Assembly (NCBI RefSeq): GCF_009939295.1
Contig: NZ_WVIC01000014.1
Span: forward strand, 1-64,000
Source of the DNA: Petrachloros mirabilis ULC683
GTDB taxonomy: Bacteria > Cyanobacteriota > Cyanobacteriia > Thermosynechococcales > Thermosynechococcaceae
Direction: 5' to 3'
DNA: 64,000 nucleotides
Of this stretch, positions 34,838 to 42,948 are shown one piece after another (position 1 is the stretch's first letter; the number at the start of each line of letters is the position of its first letter). The position numbers were made by a program, and so were the translations under genes. Below the pieces are notes generated by a model that saw only the letters and a list, made by a program, of their open reading frames with translations, had not been told where the DNA came from and made no database searches.

Positions 34838-35431
34838 TTAAGGCGCTTCAGCCTCTGATGTATCCTCGGCTGAATTCAACCCCTGATCTTTGGGCGCTAC
34901 CAGAGCATCGGGATCAGTCGTGAGACTGACTGGCTTTGACTCTTGAGACTCTGACTCTTGAGACTTTGACTCCTCAGCCTCCGACTCCTCAGACACGGGC
35001 ACAGGGGATGAGGCTAAAGGTGGCGCAGAAGACGACGTTGACTTAGGCATCGTTTCTAAAGTTGATGCCAAGGTAGGGCGTGACCCAGTGTTGGCTAACC
35101 CCAACTGCGCTCTAGCTTGCCAGAGCGCCAGTAAACCCGCCGTTTTGCCGATCGCAATTAAGGTGCGCCCAGCCTCAGGTAACAGGTGACTCGATTTAGG
35201 GTCTTCCAGTTGATCAACCCAGGCTCGAACACTACGCCCTAAACGGATGGAGCCGTTCCAAAAGCCCGTAAAGACCACCAATCCCAAACATAGGACTAGC
35301 CACAGCAATTTCGCGGTTTCCTGAAGAATCTGCCAAGTCCGATCTAAAGTTTTTTGGTAGGTTCCCAGGGTCTCACTACTGGTAATGAGCCGCCACCAAG
35401 CTGCTGTTTGGGTCTGCAATTGACCATTCAT
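34838..35431 (-). CDS. Hypothetical membrane protein with acidic Ser-rich tail
   Basis: A 197-residue protein with one hydrophobic segment (LLWLVLCLGLVVFTGFW, about residues 42-58). Residues 130-170 form a low-complexity Ser/Glu/Gln tail with an SQESESQESK repeat. The N-terminal part (TAAWWRLITSSETLGTYQKTLDRTWQILQETAKLL) is probably amphipathic. I do not recognise a family. It lies between a PucC-like carrier and a CPBP protease on the same strand, about 90 bases from the former. Confidence 0.6.
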   Translation of the reverse strand: MNGQLQTQTAAWWRLITSSETLGTYQKTLDRTWQILQETAKLLWLVLCLGLVVFTGFWNGSIRLGRSVRAWVDQLEDPKSSHLLPEAGRTLIAIGKTAGLLALWQARAQLGLANTGSRPTLASTLETMPKSTSSSAPPLASSPVPVSEESEAEESKSQESESQESKPVSLTTDPDALVAPKDQGLNSAEDTSEAEAP

Positions 35432-35517
35432 GTCAGATCTCCGTCGTCCCTGTTTTTACCGATTTGTGCTTTCTCATTCTCGGATGTTAGCAACCCTGGT
35501 GCCGATTGTTACTTGAC

Positions 35518-36921
35518 TTAAGATAACTCCCCTTCCATCGCCGCGATCACGGCCTTGCCCGCTTGCTCTCGAAACTCGACCACATCCACCCGGCGCAGCA
35601 GGATTGTGGCCAGGGAAATGACAATTGCTTCTAGCCAAAACACAAAACCGTAGGCAAACAGGGGTGCTGTAAACACCTGTCGTCCGACATCAAGTAGCAC
35701 ACCCCCCACAAAGGAAGACGCCGCCTGAGAGAAGGCTTGGGCTAAACCCCACAGTCCGGTGAAGGTGCCTGCCGTTTCTGCGGTGGTCAAGTCTAGCATC
35801 AGGCTAACCGAGCTACCAGTCGCCACCCCCAGGGACAGCCCAAAGAGTACTAACCCCACCTGGAGTAAGAGCGGTTGACCCAACAGACCCGTAATCGGGA
35901 GCAGAATAAAACACACGGCCATACAGTAGCACCCCAGCTTGGCTGTGGGTTTTTTGCCCAAGCGTGGCACCAGCCAAAACCCTGTCACACTCAGACTCAC
36001 CAGGCTACCCAGACTCCAAAAGATGTTGAGGGCTGTACTTTGGGCAATGGTCATGCCAAAGACTTCCCCCGCAAAGGGTTCTAAAATGGGCTGCTGGATG
36101 AACATCCCCAAAATCAACATCACCAGGTAGGTAAAGAAAAAACCCGTCTGGCGGCTGGCAGTGAGAATGGCAATCCCTTCTTTGAGGTTCAATCGCTTAT
36201 TGTCACGGCCTTGGCGACGGTAGGACAAACGCGAATATTTTTTCTCGATGCCCCAGGTGGCCACCACCACCATCCCAAACACAATTAGCGGTACGATCAG
36301 AAAGAGCTGATTGATGCGAAGCTGGAGCGTTTCTGCTGTCAGCCCTCGCAATAGCCCCGCACTTACTCCAGCCCCAGCGCCAATGCCGAGGGTCAGCATA
36401 GACCAGACAATCCCCACCAGCTTGCCCCGGTTGTCTTCGTCCGAAACATCTACCATCAGGGCAAAAAACGGCGTGGAGGTGGCACTGATGCAGAGTCCAT
36501 AGATGGAAAAGGCGAAGGCCAACACGCCTACCCAGCCATAGGACATCGCACCCCAGCCGCTACTTTGCACACTCTGGTTGAGAAACCACACCACTTGCAC
36601 GGCCACAAAGGCCATAACTGCAAACAGAGCCGACCCAATCCAGACGTAGCTGGTGCGGTGATAGCCCAAGAGCTTCCGGGAGTCGGTCATCTGGCCAAAC
36701 AAGATCCGCGCCGGTGCCACCACCTGATACATGGCAATACTGCCGCCGACGATGGTGGCTGGGATGGTGAGCTCCTGGATCATGACGCGGTTGAGAACCC
36801 CCAACATTAAAATAGCCATGATCCCCAAGCCCATTTGCACCAGGCCCAACCGAAACATGGTGAAGAGATTGATGCGAGGCAGGGGCAAAACAGAGGCTTC
36901 AGAGGCGTTGTGATGGGTCAT
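35518..36921 (-). CDS. PucC/BCD-type major facilitator
   Basis: A 467-residue, 12-helix MFS protein of the PucC (bacteriochlorophyll delivery) family. FRLGLVQMGLGIMAILMLGVLNRVMIQELTIPA, FGQMTDSRKLLGYHRTSYVWIG and TSTPFFALMVDVSDEDNRGKLVGIVWSMLTLGIG are signatures. Cyanobacteria have several such proteins, thought to handle chlorophyll or to help assemble pigment proteins; the precise role is not established. No neighbouring chlorophyll gene is seen. Confidence 0.85.
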   Translation of the reverse strand: MTHHNASEASVLPLPRINLFTMFRLGLVQMGLGIMAILMLGVLNRVMIQELTIPATIVGGSIAMYQVVAPARILFGQMTDSRKLLGYHRTSYVWIGSALFAVMAFVAVQVVWFLNQSVQSSGWGAMSYGWVGVLAFAFSIYGLCISATSTPFFALMVDVSDEDNRGKLVGIVWSMLTLGIGAGAGVSAGLLRGLTAETLQLRINQLFLIVPLIVFGMVVVATWGIEKKYSRLSYRRQGRDNKRLNLKEGIAILTASRQTGFFFTYLVMLILGMFIQQPILEPFAGEVFGMTIAQSTALNIFWSLGSLVSLSVTGFWLVPRLGKKPTAKLGCYCMAVCFILLPITGLLGQPLLLQVGLVLFGLSLGVATGSSVSLMLDLTTAETAGTFTGLWGLAQAFSQAASSFVGGVLLDVGRQVFTAPLFAYGFVFWLEAIVISLATILLRRVDVVEFREQAGKAVIAAMEGELS

Positions 36922-36970
36922 AGAGTGCGTTGGGGGGGGTGACTTTCAACTACGACGGATGCTCAACTTC

Positions 36971-37258
36971 TTACACCATACGAGAAATTGATGGTTGTGT
37001 TGCAGATCTTCTTGAGCAGGCCGAATCAACACAGATGGCGATCGCTCTGCTGTTGCCGCGACGATACGCCTCACTGTCGCTGTAAACGCGATCGCGCTCA
37101 TAGGCTTCAGCGGTAAAGCTCTTGATGGTGGCCATGCCAGAGAGGTTGTTCGAGAGGCGATCGCTGATCAGTCCGGCTTGGTCGCGCACGGCATCGTAGC
37201 GAGGTGCAAGGCGCGACTGAAACGCAAAGGTGCCCCACAAAATGAACCTAGCCCACAA
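36971..37258 (-). pseudogene. ABC exporter membrane-domain fragment
   Basis: The frame encodes FAFQSRLAPRYDAVRDQAGLISDRLSNNLSGMATIKSFTAEAYERDRVYSDSEAYRRGNSRAIAI (read in parts). That is the cytoplasmic-loop region of an ABC transporter transmembrane domain (SGMATIKSFTAE is characteristic). There is no Walker A, signature motif or remaining helices on either side. It is a short relic, overlapped at its upstream end by an antitoxin gene leader on the other strand. Confidence 0.7.
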
Positions 37259-37274
37259 AGGATTGGAGAGGACG

Positions 37275-37511
37275 ATGACTCCGAAAGAAGCATTGATTCA
37301 AACGATCGAGCAATCTCCCGACGACTTGGTTCAAGCACTGCTGGCGTTGCTCAAGGTGTTGCAGCGGCAGCAATCCATTGAAGTGTTGCCGTCTCATTTA
37401 TCCGAAACAGGTTTGAAGAAACCAGACTATGATTTTTCTAATTTGGCAGGGCGACTAACCTGGACGGGAGATGCCGTTGGGATGCAAAGGACGCTACGAG
37501 ATGAATGGTAA
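37275..37511 (+). CDS. Putative antitoxin paired with PIN toxin
   Basis: A 78-residue protein from MTPKEALIQTIEQSPDDLVQALLALLKVLQRQQS, ending in DAVGMQRTLRDEW. The helical start and position directly before a PIN gene (11-base overlap) mark it as the antitoxin. ATG 37275 has GGAGAGG upstream. The frame is intact while the toxin is frameshifted. Confidence 0.6.
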   Translation: MTPKEALIQTIEQSPDDLVQALLALLKVLQRQQSIEVLPSHLSETGLKKPDYDFSNLAGRLTWTGDAVGMQRTLRDEW

Positions 37512-37886
37512 TCGTTACATACTCGACACCAATGCGATTGTGGCGCTTTTGCAGGGTAATGCTCAACTGCTTCAACTGCTTCAATTGCTTCAAAAGGCAG
37601 ATTGGATTGGGATTTCTATTATTAGTCGAATTGAGTTTCTGGTATTCGCTGGGCTGACAGAAAGCGATCGCCAACTTTTCGGGAATTTCTCCAACGTGTA
37701 GAAGTTATAGACTTGACAACGACAAATTCAACTTTGATTCATAAGATTATTAGAATTCGTCAACAGTACTGTTTAAAGTTGCCAGATACAATCATTGCTG
37801 CGATGACAATTCATTGTTCAGCAAGTTTGATCACGGCTGATCAAGAGTTTTCTAAAGTGAATGTTTTAACTGTTGTTAATTGGTAG
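37501..37886 (+). pseudogene. VapC-like PIN toxin, frameshifted
   Basis: MNGNRYILDTNAIVALLQGNAQLLQLLQLLQKADWIGISIISRIEFLVFAGLTESDRQLF is a PIN start with D (LDTN) and E (SRIEFL). The frame is lost at about 37680 (CTTTTCGGG), where one base appears missing. The family continues in the next frame as REFLQRVEVIDLTTTNSTLIHKIIRIRQQYCLKLPDTIIAAMTI ... LITADQEF, with the remaining acidic residues. The CTTCAACTG repeat codes the QLLQLLQLLQ tract. Intact length would be about 129 residues. Confidence 0.75.
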
Positions 37887-37982
37887 AATCCTCCTCAGTT
37901 GCCCCAATATTTGTTAGGTGCAATTGCCCCTTCCTCCCGGTGCTTCACTGAACCCTAGCGATCGCCCCTTCTCTAACCGATC

Positions 37983-38235
37983 GCCCCACTCACCCTTTCA
38001 CCTATTTGACCGCACTGTTTAGCTAAGCGATCGCTCGGTGCTGAGTGATGGTAGCAACATGGGTTATGTAGTTGAGCTGCGGATTGGTCGGGTTTTGGTT
38101 TTCGTTGGTATGTGGCTCATGGGGTTTACTCAGTTGGTGGAGGATTGCTGAGAAGGGTGATTTTACCGGTTGAGGTTGGACGTGAGTTTTAGATGATGGG
38201 TTACGCTGCGCTAGTGTGGTCTGCGAGAGGGGCGA
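37983..38235. repeat. About 200-250 bp degenerate repeat, copy 1 of 3
   Basis: The stretch with GCGATCGCTCGGTGCTGAGTG, GCTGCGGATTGGTCGGGTT, GTATGTGGCTCATGGGGTTT and GGTTGAGGTTGGACGTGAG recurs at 38945-39189 and, shorter, at 40110-40278. It lies directly before an intact VapBC pair. In copy 3 one frame stays open over a hydrophobic stretch (FWFLLVCGLWGLLSWWGL), so the unit may derive from a small membrane-protein gene. Confidence 0.7.
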
Positions 38236-38320
38236 TACTCCTTCGGAGTCGCTGCGCGATCGCACTATACAATGGTAAGATCACCCAGCTTGATAGTGTC
38301 AGTGTTGGAGGGGCGAACCG

Positions 38321-38521
38321 ATGATAACGAATATTGAAATTGATCCGACGTTGATCCAAGAAGCGTTGACTCTAGGCGAACATCAAACAGAGAAGATAGT
38401 GATTGAAGCAGCTTTGCAGGAATATATTCAGCGGCGTAAACAATTGAAAGTTTTGGAACTTTTTGGCACGATCGACTACGAGCCAGACTATGACTATAAG
38501 CAACAACGGCGGCAAGCATGA
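38321..38521 (+). CDS. vapB: VapB-type antitoxin
   Basis: A 66-residue antitoxin: MITNIEIDPTLIQEALTLGEHQTEKIVIEAALQEYIQRRKQLKVLELFGTIDY. The type II VapB family (DUF2191-like ribbon-helix-helix) has this ALxLGExxTEKxVIEAALQEYIxRRK pattern. Strong ribosome-binding GGAGGGG upstream. The stop overlaps the vapC start by 4 bases. Both genes are intact, unlike two of the other PIN modules here. Confidence 0.85.
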   Translation: MITNIEIDPTLIQEALTLGEHQTEKIVIEAALQEYIQRRKQLKVLELFGTIDYEPDYDYKQQRRQA

Positions 38522-38919
38522 AGGTTGTTGTTGATACTTCTGTCTGGTCACTGGCTCTGCGACGAAATCGAATCCTGGAGGAGTCACGCCAAATTCTGAG
38601 GTTGCGTGAGTTGATTGCCGATGACAGAGTTGCTCTGTTGGGCGTGATTCGGCAAGAGGTACTGTCAGGAATTCGAGAGGTCGAACAGTTTGTTCGTTTG
38701 AGAGAGTATTTACGGGCATTTTCCAACCTTGAACTGGCGATCGAAGATTATGAGTTGGCTGCTGAGTTTTACAACACTTGCCGCCGCAATGGGATTCAGG
38801 GAAGCAACACAGACTTTTTGATCTGTGCAGTTGCTCACCGTCGTGATTACAGCATTTTGACGACAGATGGTGACTTTGTGCTGTTTGGTGAATATGTTCC
38901 GATTACTTTGTGGCAATAA
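38518..38919 (+). CDS. vapC: VapC-type PIN toxin
   Basis: A 133-residue PIN ribonuclease: MKVVVDTSVWSLALRR (first Asp), GVIRQEVLSGIRE (Glu), QGSNTDFLICAVA (Asp) and LTTDGDFVLFGEY (final Asp). All four acidic metal-binding positions are present. Expected to cleave tRNA or other RNA when not bound by VapB. Coupled by ATGA to vapB. Repeats flank the pair on both sides. Confidence 0.88.
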   Translation: MKVVVDTSVWSLALRRNRILEESRQILRLRELIADDRVALLGVIRQEVLSGIREVEQFVRLREYLRAFSNLELAIEDYELAAEFYNTCRRNGIQGSNTDFLICAVAHRRDYSILTTDGDFVLFGEYVPITLWQ

Positions 38920-38944
38920 TTTTTGCATTATTAGCATAGACTCG

Positions 38945-39189
38945 ATCTCCCCACTCACCCATTTGATCGCACTATTTAGCCAAGCGATCGCTCGGTGCTG
39001 AGTGATGGTAGCAACATGGGTTATGCAGTTGGGCTGCGGATTGGTCGGGTTTTGGCTTTTGTTGGTATGTGGCTCATGGGGTTTACTTAGCTGGTGGGGG
39101 GTTGCGGGGAAGGGTGATTTTACCTGTTGAGGTTGGACGTGAGTTTCAGGTGATGCGTTACGCTGCGCTAACGTATCCTATGAGAGCTG
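38945..39189. repeat. Degenerate repeat, copy 2 of 3
   Basis: Same unit as 37983-38235, in the same orientation, about 85-90 percent alike by eye. It lies between the VapBC pair and the TATAGCGGTT element. Together with copy 1 it brackets the vapBC genes as direct repeats. Confidence 0.7.
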
Positions 39190-39235
39190 GAATCTCACTA
39201 GTCTAGGGGTAGGCGTTAATAACCTAATCTTTTGA

Positions 39236-39344
39236 TATAGCGGTTCTCACCTGAGTGAGGTACGGGGTGTGGGGGTTCCACCCCCACGCAGGGGGCAGTG
39301 CCCCCTGCACCCCATGTACTCCATTGATCTGTAAACTGCTATAA
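39236..39344. mobile_element. MITE-like element, TATAGCGGTT family, copy 2
   Basis: A 109-bp unit bounded by TATAGCGGTTCTCACC and, at the right, AAACTGCTATA. It is the reverse complement of the unit at 15492-15598, sharing the CACCCCCACGCAGGGGGCAGTG-type core in parts. It lies about 80 bp upstream of the next TA pair. Confidence 0.65.
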
Positions 39345-39423
39345 ACTGATGTCATAGCAAATTGTTCGGCAGTACTTTTGCTCTAGCTTTAGAACATAGT
39401 TAGCTTTCTTTAAAGTCAACCCT

Positions 39424-39663
39424 ATGGTCATTCGCGAAGCCCTCAAACAAAAACTTGACACATTCACCGACGATCAACTTCGTCAAATTGCCGATTTTAT
39501 AGAGTTTCTGGAATTTCGCATCCAAAAGACAAATACCCTAAATTCGCTTGACGACACCCCTAAAGAACAGGTTCTGTCCGATTTTCGGCAAGCATGGCAT
39601 GAGGCAATGACGGATCAGGGAATGCCAGTTGCTCAACTTTGGGAAGAGCTGAGAAATGAGTGA
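39424..39663 (+). CDS. Putative antitoxin of a RelE-type pair
   Basis: A 79-residue protein (MVIREALKQKLDTFTDDQLRQIADFIEFLEFRIQK ... AWHEAMTDQGMPVAQLWEELRNE). The LTDDQLRQIADFIEFLEF pattern is seen in cyanobacterial antitoxins. It overlaps the toxin gene by 8 bases. The name is based on context and helix pattern. Confidence 0.65.
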   Translation: MVIREALKQKLDTFTDDQLRQIADFIEFLEFRIQKTNTLNSLDDTPKEQVLSDFRQAWHEAMTDQGMPVAQLWEELRNE

Positions 39664-40003
39664 TTCAAGTATCACAATCATCGCCTTACCTGCCCTCACT
39701 CGCAATATTCGAACGCTTAAAAAGAAATACCGAAGCATTCTTGAAGACATTCAGCCGGTCATCAATCAACTAGAAAACGGAGAAACACCTGGCGATCAAG
39801 TTTCTGGTATTGGTTACCCAGTGTTCAAAGTCCGCATTAAGAATACTGATGTTCAGAAAGGAAAAAGTGGCGGTTACAGACTTATCTACTATCTCAAAAC
39901 TACAACCTCGATTTTGCTCCTAACGCTCTATACAAAGTCAGATCAAGATGATGTTTCTGCCGAAGATCTACGAAGCATTATTGAAGACTATGATCAACCC
40001 TAA
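39656..40003 (+). CDS. RelE/ParE-superfamily toxin
   Basis: A 115-residue protein: FALPALTRNIRTLKKKYRSILEDIQPVINQLENGETPGDQVSG (read in parts), VFKVRIKNTDVQKGKSGGYRLIYYLKTTTSILLLTLYTKSDQDDVS. The basic KVRIKNTDxxxGKSGGYRLIYYL segment and TLYTKSDQDD end are typical of RelE/HigB-like mRNA interferases or gyrase-targeting ParE relatives. Intact and coupled to the preceding antitoxin. Confidence 0.78.
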   Translation: MSDSSITIIALPALTRNIRTLKKKYRSILEDIQPVINQLENGETPGDQVSGIGYPVFKVRIKNTDVQKGKSGGYRLIYYLKTTTSILLLTLYTKSDQDDVSAEDLRSIIEDYDQP

Positions 40004-40109
40004 ACCTCACAAAAAGTACTGAGTCATATTCTTGTGTGGGTTTGTAGAGAGCAGATGTGCCGAGGTTGCCCTAATACCCGAAGCCCGGCACCTGAAACCT
40101 TCAATCTTA

Positions 40110-40278
40110 TGGTGCAGTTGGGCTGCGGATTGGTCGGGTTCTGGTTTTTGTTAGTATGTGGCTTATGGGGTTTACTTAGCTGGTGGGGATTGCGGGGAAG
40201 GGTAATTTTACCGGTTGAGGTTGGACATGAGTTTTAGGTGATGGGTTACGCTGCGCTAGTGCAGTCTACGGGAGGGAC
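40110..40278. repeat. Degenerate repeat, copy 3 of 3
   Basis: A shorter copy of the 37983 unit, same orientation, starting at the GTGCAGTTGGGCTGCGGATT part. It follows the RelE-type pair and runs to the transposase remnant. Confidence 0.65.
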
Positions 40279-40296
40279 GATTGCACTCGATCATCC

Positions 40297-40786
40297 GTGT
40301 ACCAGCGCAATAACATCGTCGAGGTGCAAGACCTGCTGTGGGACTACTATCAGCAGCTCAAGCACTATCAGCTTGAACCGAGCAGCCTTGATAAAACCAT
40401 CCTAGAGCAGGCGTTTGAACAACTCTTTGGGCGTTGCTATTTGCATCATGGCACGTTGAACACTGTGCTCAAAGGGTTTAGAGAACACAAAGCCCAATTG
40501 CTATTGGTCTTGGAGTATCCTCAGTTGCCATTACATAACAATGACGCAGAAACCGATATTCGGGGTGCTGCGGCGTAAAATCAGTGGGGGCACAAGGTCT
40601 CAGGCCGGTCAACGGGCCAAGGATACCTTGATTGGACTGAAAAAGACTTGTCGGAAGTTAGGGATATCCTTTTGGCAATTCTTGCTGTCTCGATTACGCC
40701 AAGACGAAGAAGTTCCGCCTCTACCTGATATTCTCTGCGATAAGGCCAAGTCTGTTGTACCAGTCTCTGTTGCTGCTGTGACCTAG
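40297..40786 (+). pseudogene. Transposase C-terminal remnant, frameshifted
   Basis: Frame 1 encodes DLLWDYYQQLKHYQLEPSSLDKTILEQAFEQLFG and LLLVLEYPQLPLHNNDAETDIR. The family continues in another frame as RRKISGGTRSQAGQRAKDTLIGLKKTCRKLGISFWQFLLSRL. The HNNDAETDIR and RKISGGTRS motifs are the C-terminal catalytic region of a DDE transposase group (IS66-like or an unclassified relative). A small deletion joins the frames and the N-terminal two thirds are absent. Confidence 0.7.
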
Positions 40787-40946
40787 GGCATCCCGTATGG
40801 GGTGACTCTACCAGCGGTTATTGAGATGTTGCGGCGAATCCATTGTCTGAAATTCCTGAAACGGGCTTTTACCGAAGGACTACGGCCCCGACCACTAAGG
40901 AGTGAACTCCTTGGCTCATGGATAAAGTCGGGGCGGCAGGTATCCA

Positions 40947-41666
40947 TTAAGTCTGATTTTCCAGCACCAGTTCCATGCGATCGCCCCGAAACCTGGTGAC
41001 ACCGTACTCAATTACTACGCCATTTTGATCGACATTAATCGACTCTGATAGCAAAATTGGCCCATTAGCAGGCATTTTCAGCAGTCGTGCATCATTAGCC
41101 TGGGCTAGGCGAGCCGAGAGGCGCGTGCTGCGGCGAATGCGATCGCAGTCATATTCCTGCTGCAGCATCTTAGAAATAGAGCGATAAGTCTCACAATGCT
41201 CTACTAATTCTGGAAAGTGGTGGCCTGGAAAGTGGCTGCTGGCAATACTGATGGGTATATCATCAATGGAACTCAGGCGCTCAAACAATATGACTGCCAC
41301 TCCGACCACAATCTCCAACCGTTTTGACAGCTTGGCATCGGCATTGATCTCGACAATACGTAGCACCTGCCACAAAGGTTGCAGAGATTGAGCCTTGAGG
41401 GATTCATTAAATCGCACCCGCTTGCCAATCGGAACGGCAATCGGATCTGCCATAACGAAAGTGCCTCGACCCCGCTCTACGCCAACGATTCCTTCTTGCC
41501 GCAAAACCTCTATCGCCCGTCGCAGGGTGTGACGGTTTACCCCAAATCGCTCGCTGAGCTCGGTTTCCGTAGGTAAACGATCGCCGACTTTAAACACAGG
41601 TTCTTGAATGTTGCGACGCAGCTGACCGGCAATTTGCAAATACAGAGGCAGGGCTTCTTGATGCAT
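40947..41666 (-). CDS. phnF: PhnF-like GntR/UTRA regulator
   Basis: A 239-residue GntR-family regulator. The winged helix is LPLYLQIAGQLRRNIQEPVFKVGDRLPTETELSERFGVNRHTLRRAIEVLRQEGIVGVERGRGTFV. The UTRA effector domain covers residues 80-239, ending RFRGDRMELVLENQT. It resembles PhnF, which controls phosphonate uptake and C-P lyase genes, and it is divergent from phnG. ATG 41666 is preferred; an upstream start at 41735 adds a hydrophobic stretch not found in GntR proteins. Confidence 0.85.
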   Translation of the reverse strand: MHQEALPLYLQIAGQLRRNIQEPVFKVGDRLPTETELSERFGVNRHTLRRAIEVLRQEGIVGVERGRGTFVMADPIAVPIGKRVRFNESLKAQSLQPLWQVLRIVEINADAKLSKRLEIVVGVAVILFERLSSIDDIPISIASSHFPGHHFPELVEHCETYRSISKMLQQEYDCDRIRRSTRLSARLAQANDARLLKMPANGPILLSESINVDQNGVVIEYGVTRFRGDRMELVLENQT

Positions 41667-41811
41667 GTTGATTAGGTGAGGCTCAGACAGAAGCAATAAA
41701 AGAAGTATAATCGCCTCCCAACGGCAGGGAATCACAAGACTGCTTTAGAATAATCAACCCCCAGTAGATCTAGCACGATACTCTAACTCAACAGAATAGG
41801 GATTGCGTTCT

Positions 41812-41846
41812 ATGGGAATATGTCCCATGATTTATCTAGACATCTA
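41812..41846. promoter_or_regulatory. Candidate operators between phnF and phnG
   Basis: Two palindromes lie in the divergent intergenic region: ATGGGAATATGTCCCAT (41812-41828) and TAGACATCTA (41837-41846). The second resembles the TATAGAC-type half sites bound by PhnF-like UTRA regulators. Regulation is inferred from position and symmetry only. Confidence 0.4.
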
Positions 41847-41882
41847 TACAAATTTAAGTTGCTGTTAATCTTTGGTTAAGTG

Positions 41883-42365
41883 ATGGTAGACACAGCCCCA
41901 GCCCAGTCAAGATCGAGATGGATGTCGGCCTTGGCTAAGGCACCTCTGGCGCTTTTAGAAGAGCGAGTCGCCACATTAGGGGTGCTGCCCGAGTACCGCT
42001 TTTTGCGATCGCCTGAAATTGGTTTAGCCATGGTGCGTGGACGCACAGAAGGTATGGGTCAGCCCTTCAACCTGGGAGAAATGACCCTAACTCGCTGTGT
42101 TATTCAGTTGTCACTGGTAGTCAAGGATCAGAACGGAGACGACTCCGTCTCAGGCTTTGGTTATGTAGCGGGACGGTCGCAGCGCCATGCCGAATTGGCC
42201 GCCGTTTGCGATGCTCTGCTGCGACACCAAGGCTGGCAATCTAAGGTTCAAACACAAGTAATTGAGCCGCTTCAGATTGCTACCGATGAGAAGCGGGCAT
42301 TTGAAACGGCTGAGGTAGAATCTACCCGCGTTAATTTCTTCTCCCTGCTGCGAGGAGAAGCTTGA
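41883..42365 (+). CDS. phnG: Phosphonate C-P lyase subunit PhnG
   Basis: A 160-residue PhnG, one subunit of the C-P lyase core (PhnGHIJ) that breaks carbon-phosphorus bonds. WMSALAKAPLALLEERVATLG, GLAMVRGRTEGMGQPFNLGEMTLTRCVI and GYVAGRSQRHAELAAVCDALLRH are diagnostic. GTG 41880 is an alternative start. The operon normally continues with phnHIJKLM, but here a transposase remnant follows 65 bases later, so C-P lyase cannot be complete at this locus. Confidence 0.88.
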   Translation: MVDTAPAQSRSRWMSALAKAPLALLEERVATLGVLPEYRFLRSPEIGLAMVRGRTEGMGQPFNLGEMTLTRCVIQLSLVVKDQNGDDSVSGFGYVAGRSQRHAELAAVCDALLRHQGWQSKVQTQVIEPLQIATDEKRAFETAEVESTRVNFFSLLRGEA

Positions 42366-42429
42366 AATATAGCTTTGGCCAGTTTACTTAGAGGCAGCAT
42401 TAGGGCAACGCTAATCCACTCCATCTGGG

Positions 42430-42725
42430 TTGCTGTTTTATTTTGACCGAGGCTCTCAATAGGCCAGTGAAGATTACCAGGTTGTACTTTGGGGCGACGA
42501 CCGTTCGATTTCGCCAGCCCGCCACCATACTGATTCGTTGGGTGCGGTGATCCAATTTAAGAGCCTGGAATCGCTCCGTGTGATGACAGTAGGCATAGGG
42601 ATAGTCCTTATTAGTATCTTTAACACCGGCTTCATCGAGGTAGACGACCTGATTAGCCTCATACGACGTGATCTGACTTAGGCAGGCTTGGCGTTTGATC
42701 CCGTTGCGTTCTCGGTAAGTAGGTA
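42430..42725 (-). pseudogene. IS630-type transposase fragment
   Basis: On the minus strand LPTYRERNGIKRQACLSQITSYEANQVVYLDEAGVKDTNKDYPYAYCHHTERFQALKLDHRTQRISMVAGW (read in parts) is the central DDE region of an IS630 transposase; VVYLDEAG holds the second catalytic Asp. Both ends are missing. The gap from here to 42948 shows nothing else. Confidence 0.65.
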
Positions 42726-42948
42726 AGCTGGATTAAACGTAAGATGGGTTGGTGCAGCGTAACCCATGCCGGACAGGGGTTTTGCGCTTTGTGAAGAGCC
42801 TACGGCGTTTTACAATTAATTGAGCCCTCCTACTTAGCCATAGGTCTTTTTGGTGTACCTGCTACTGGCGGACATTGCGCGAAAGTGCTTCTTGTTATAA
42901 CAGCAGGGGATTGAAGTTCAAATTACTAGGTGCAAGATCTGAGTAGAC

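Noticed and set aside
35518-36921. Bacteriochlorophyll-specific PucC implying a purple bacterium
   Set aside because: Relatives of PucC are common in cyanobacteria, and psaC, ndhN and cpcT place the host firmly there.
40034-40237. 67-codon hydrophobic frame as a real gene
   Set aside because: It lies in the third copy of a degenerate repeat whose other two copies are interrupted by stops; kept only as a hint about the repeat's origin.
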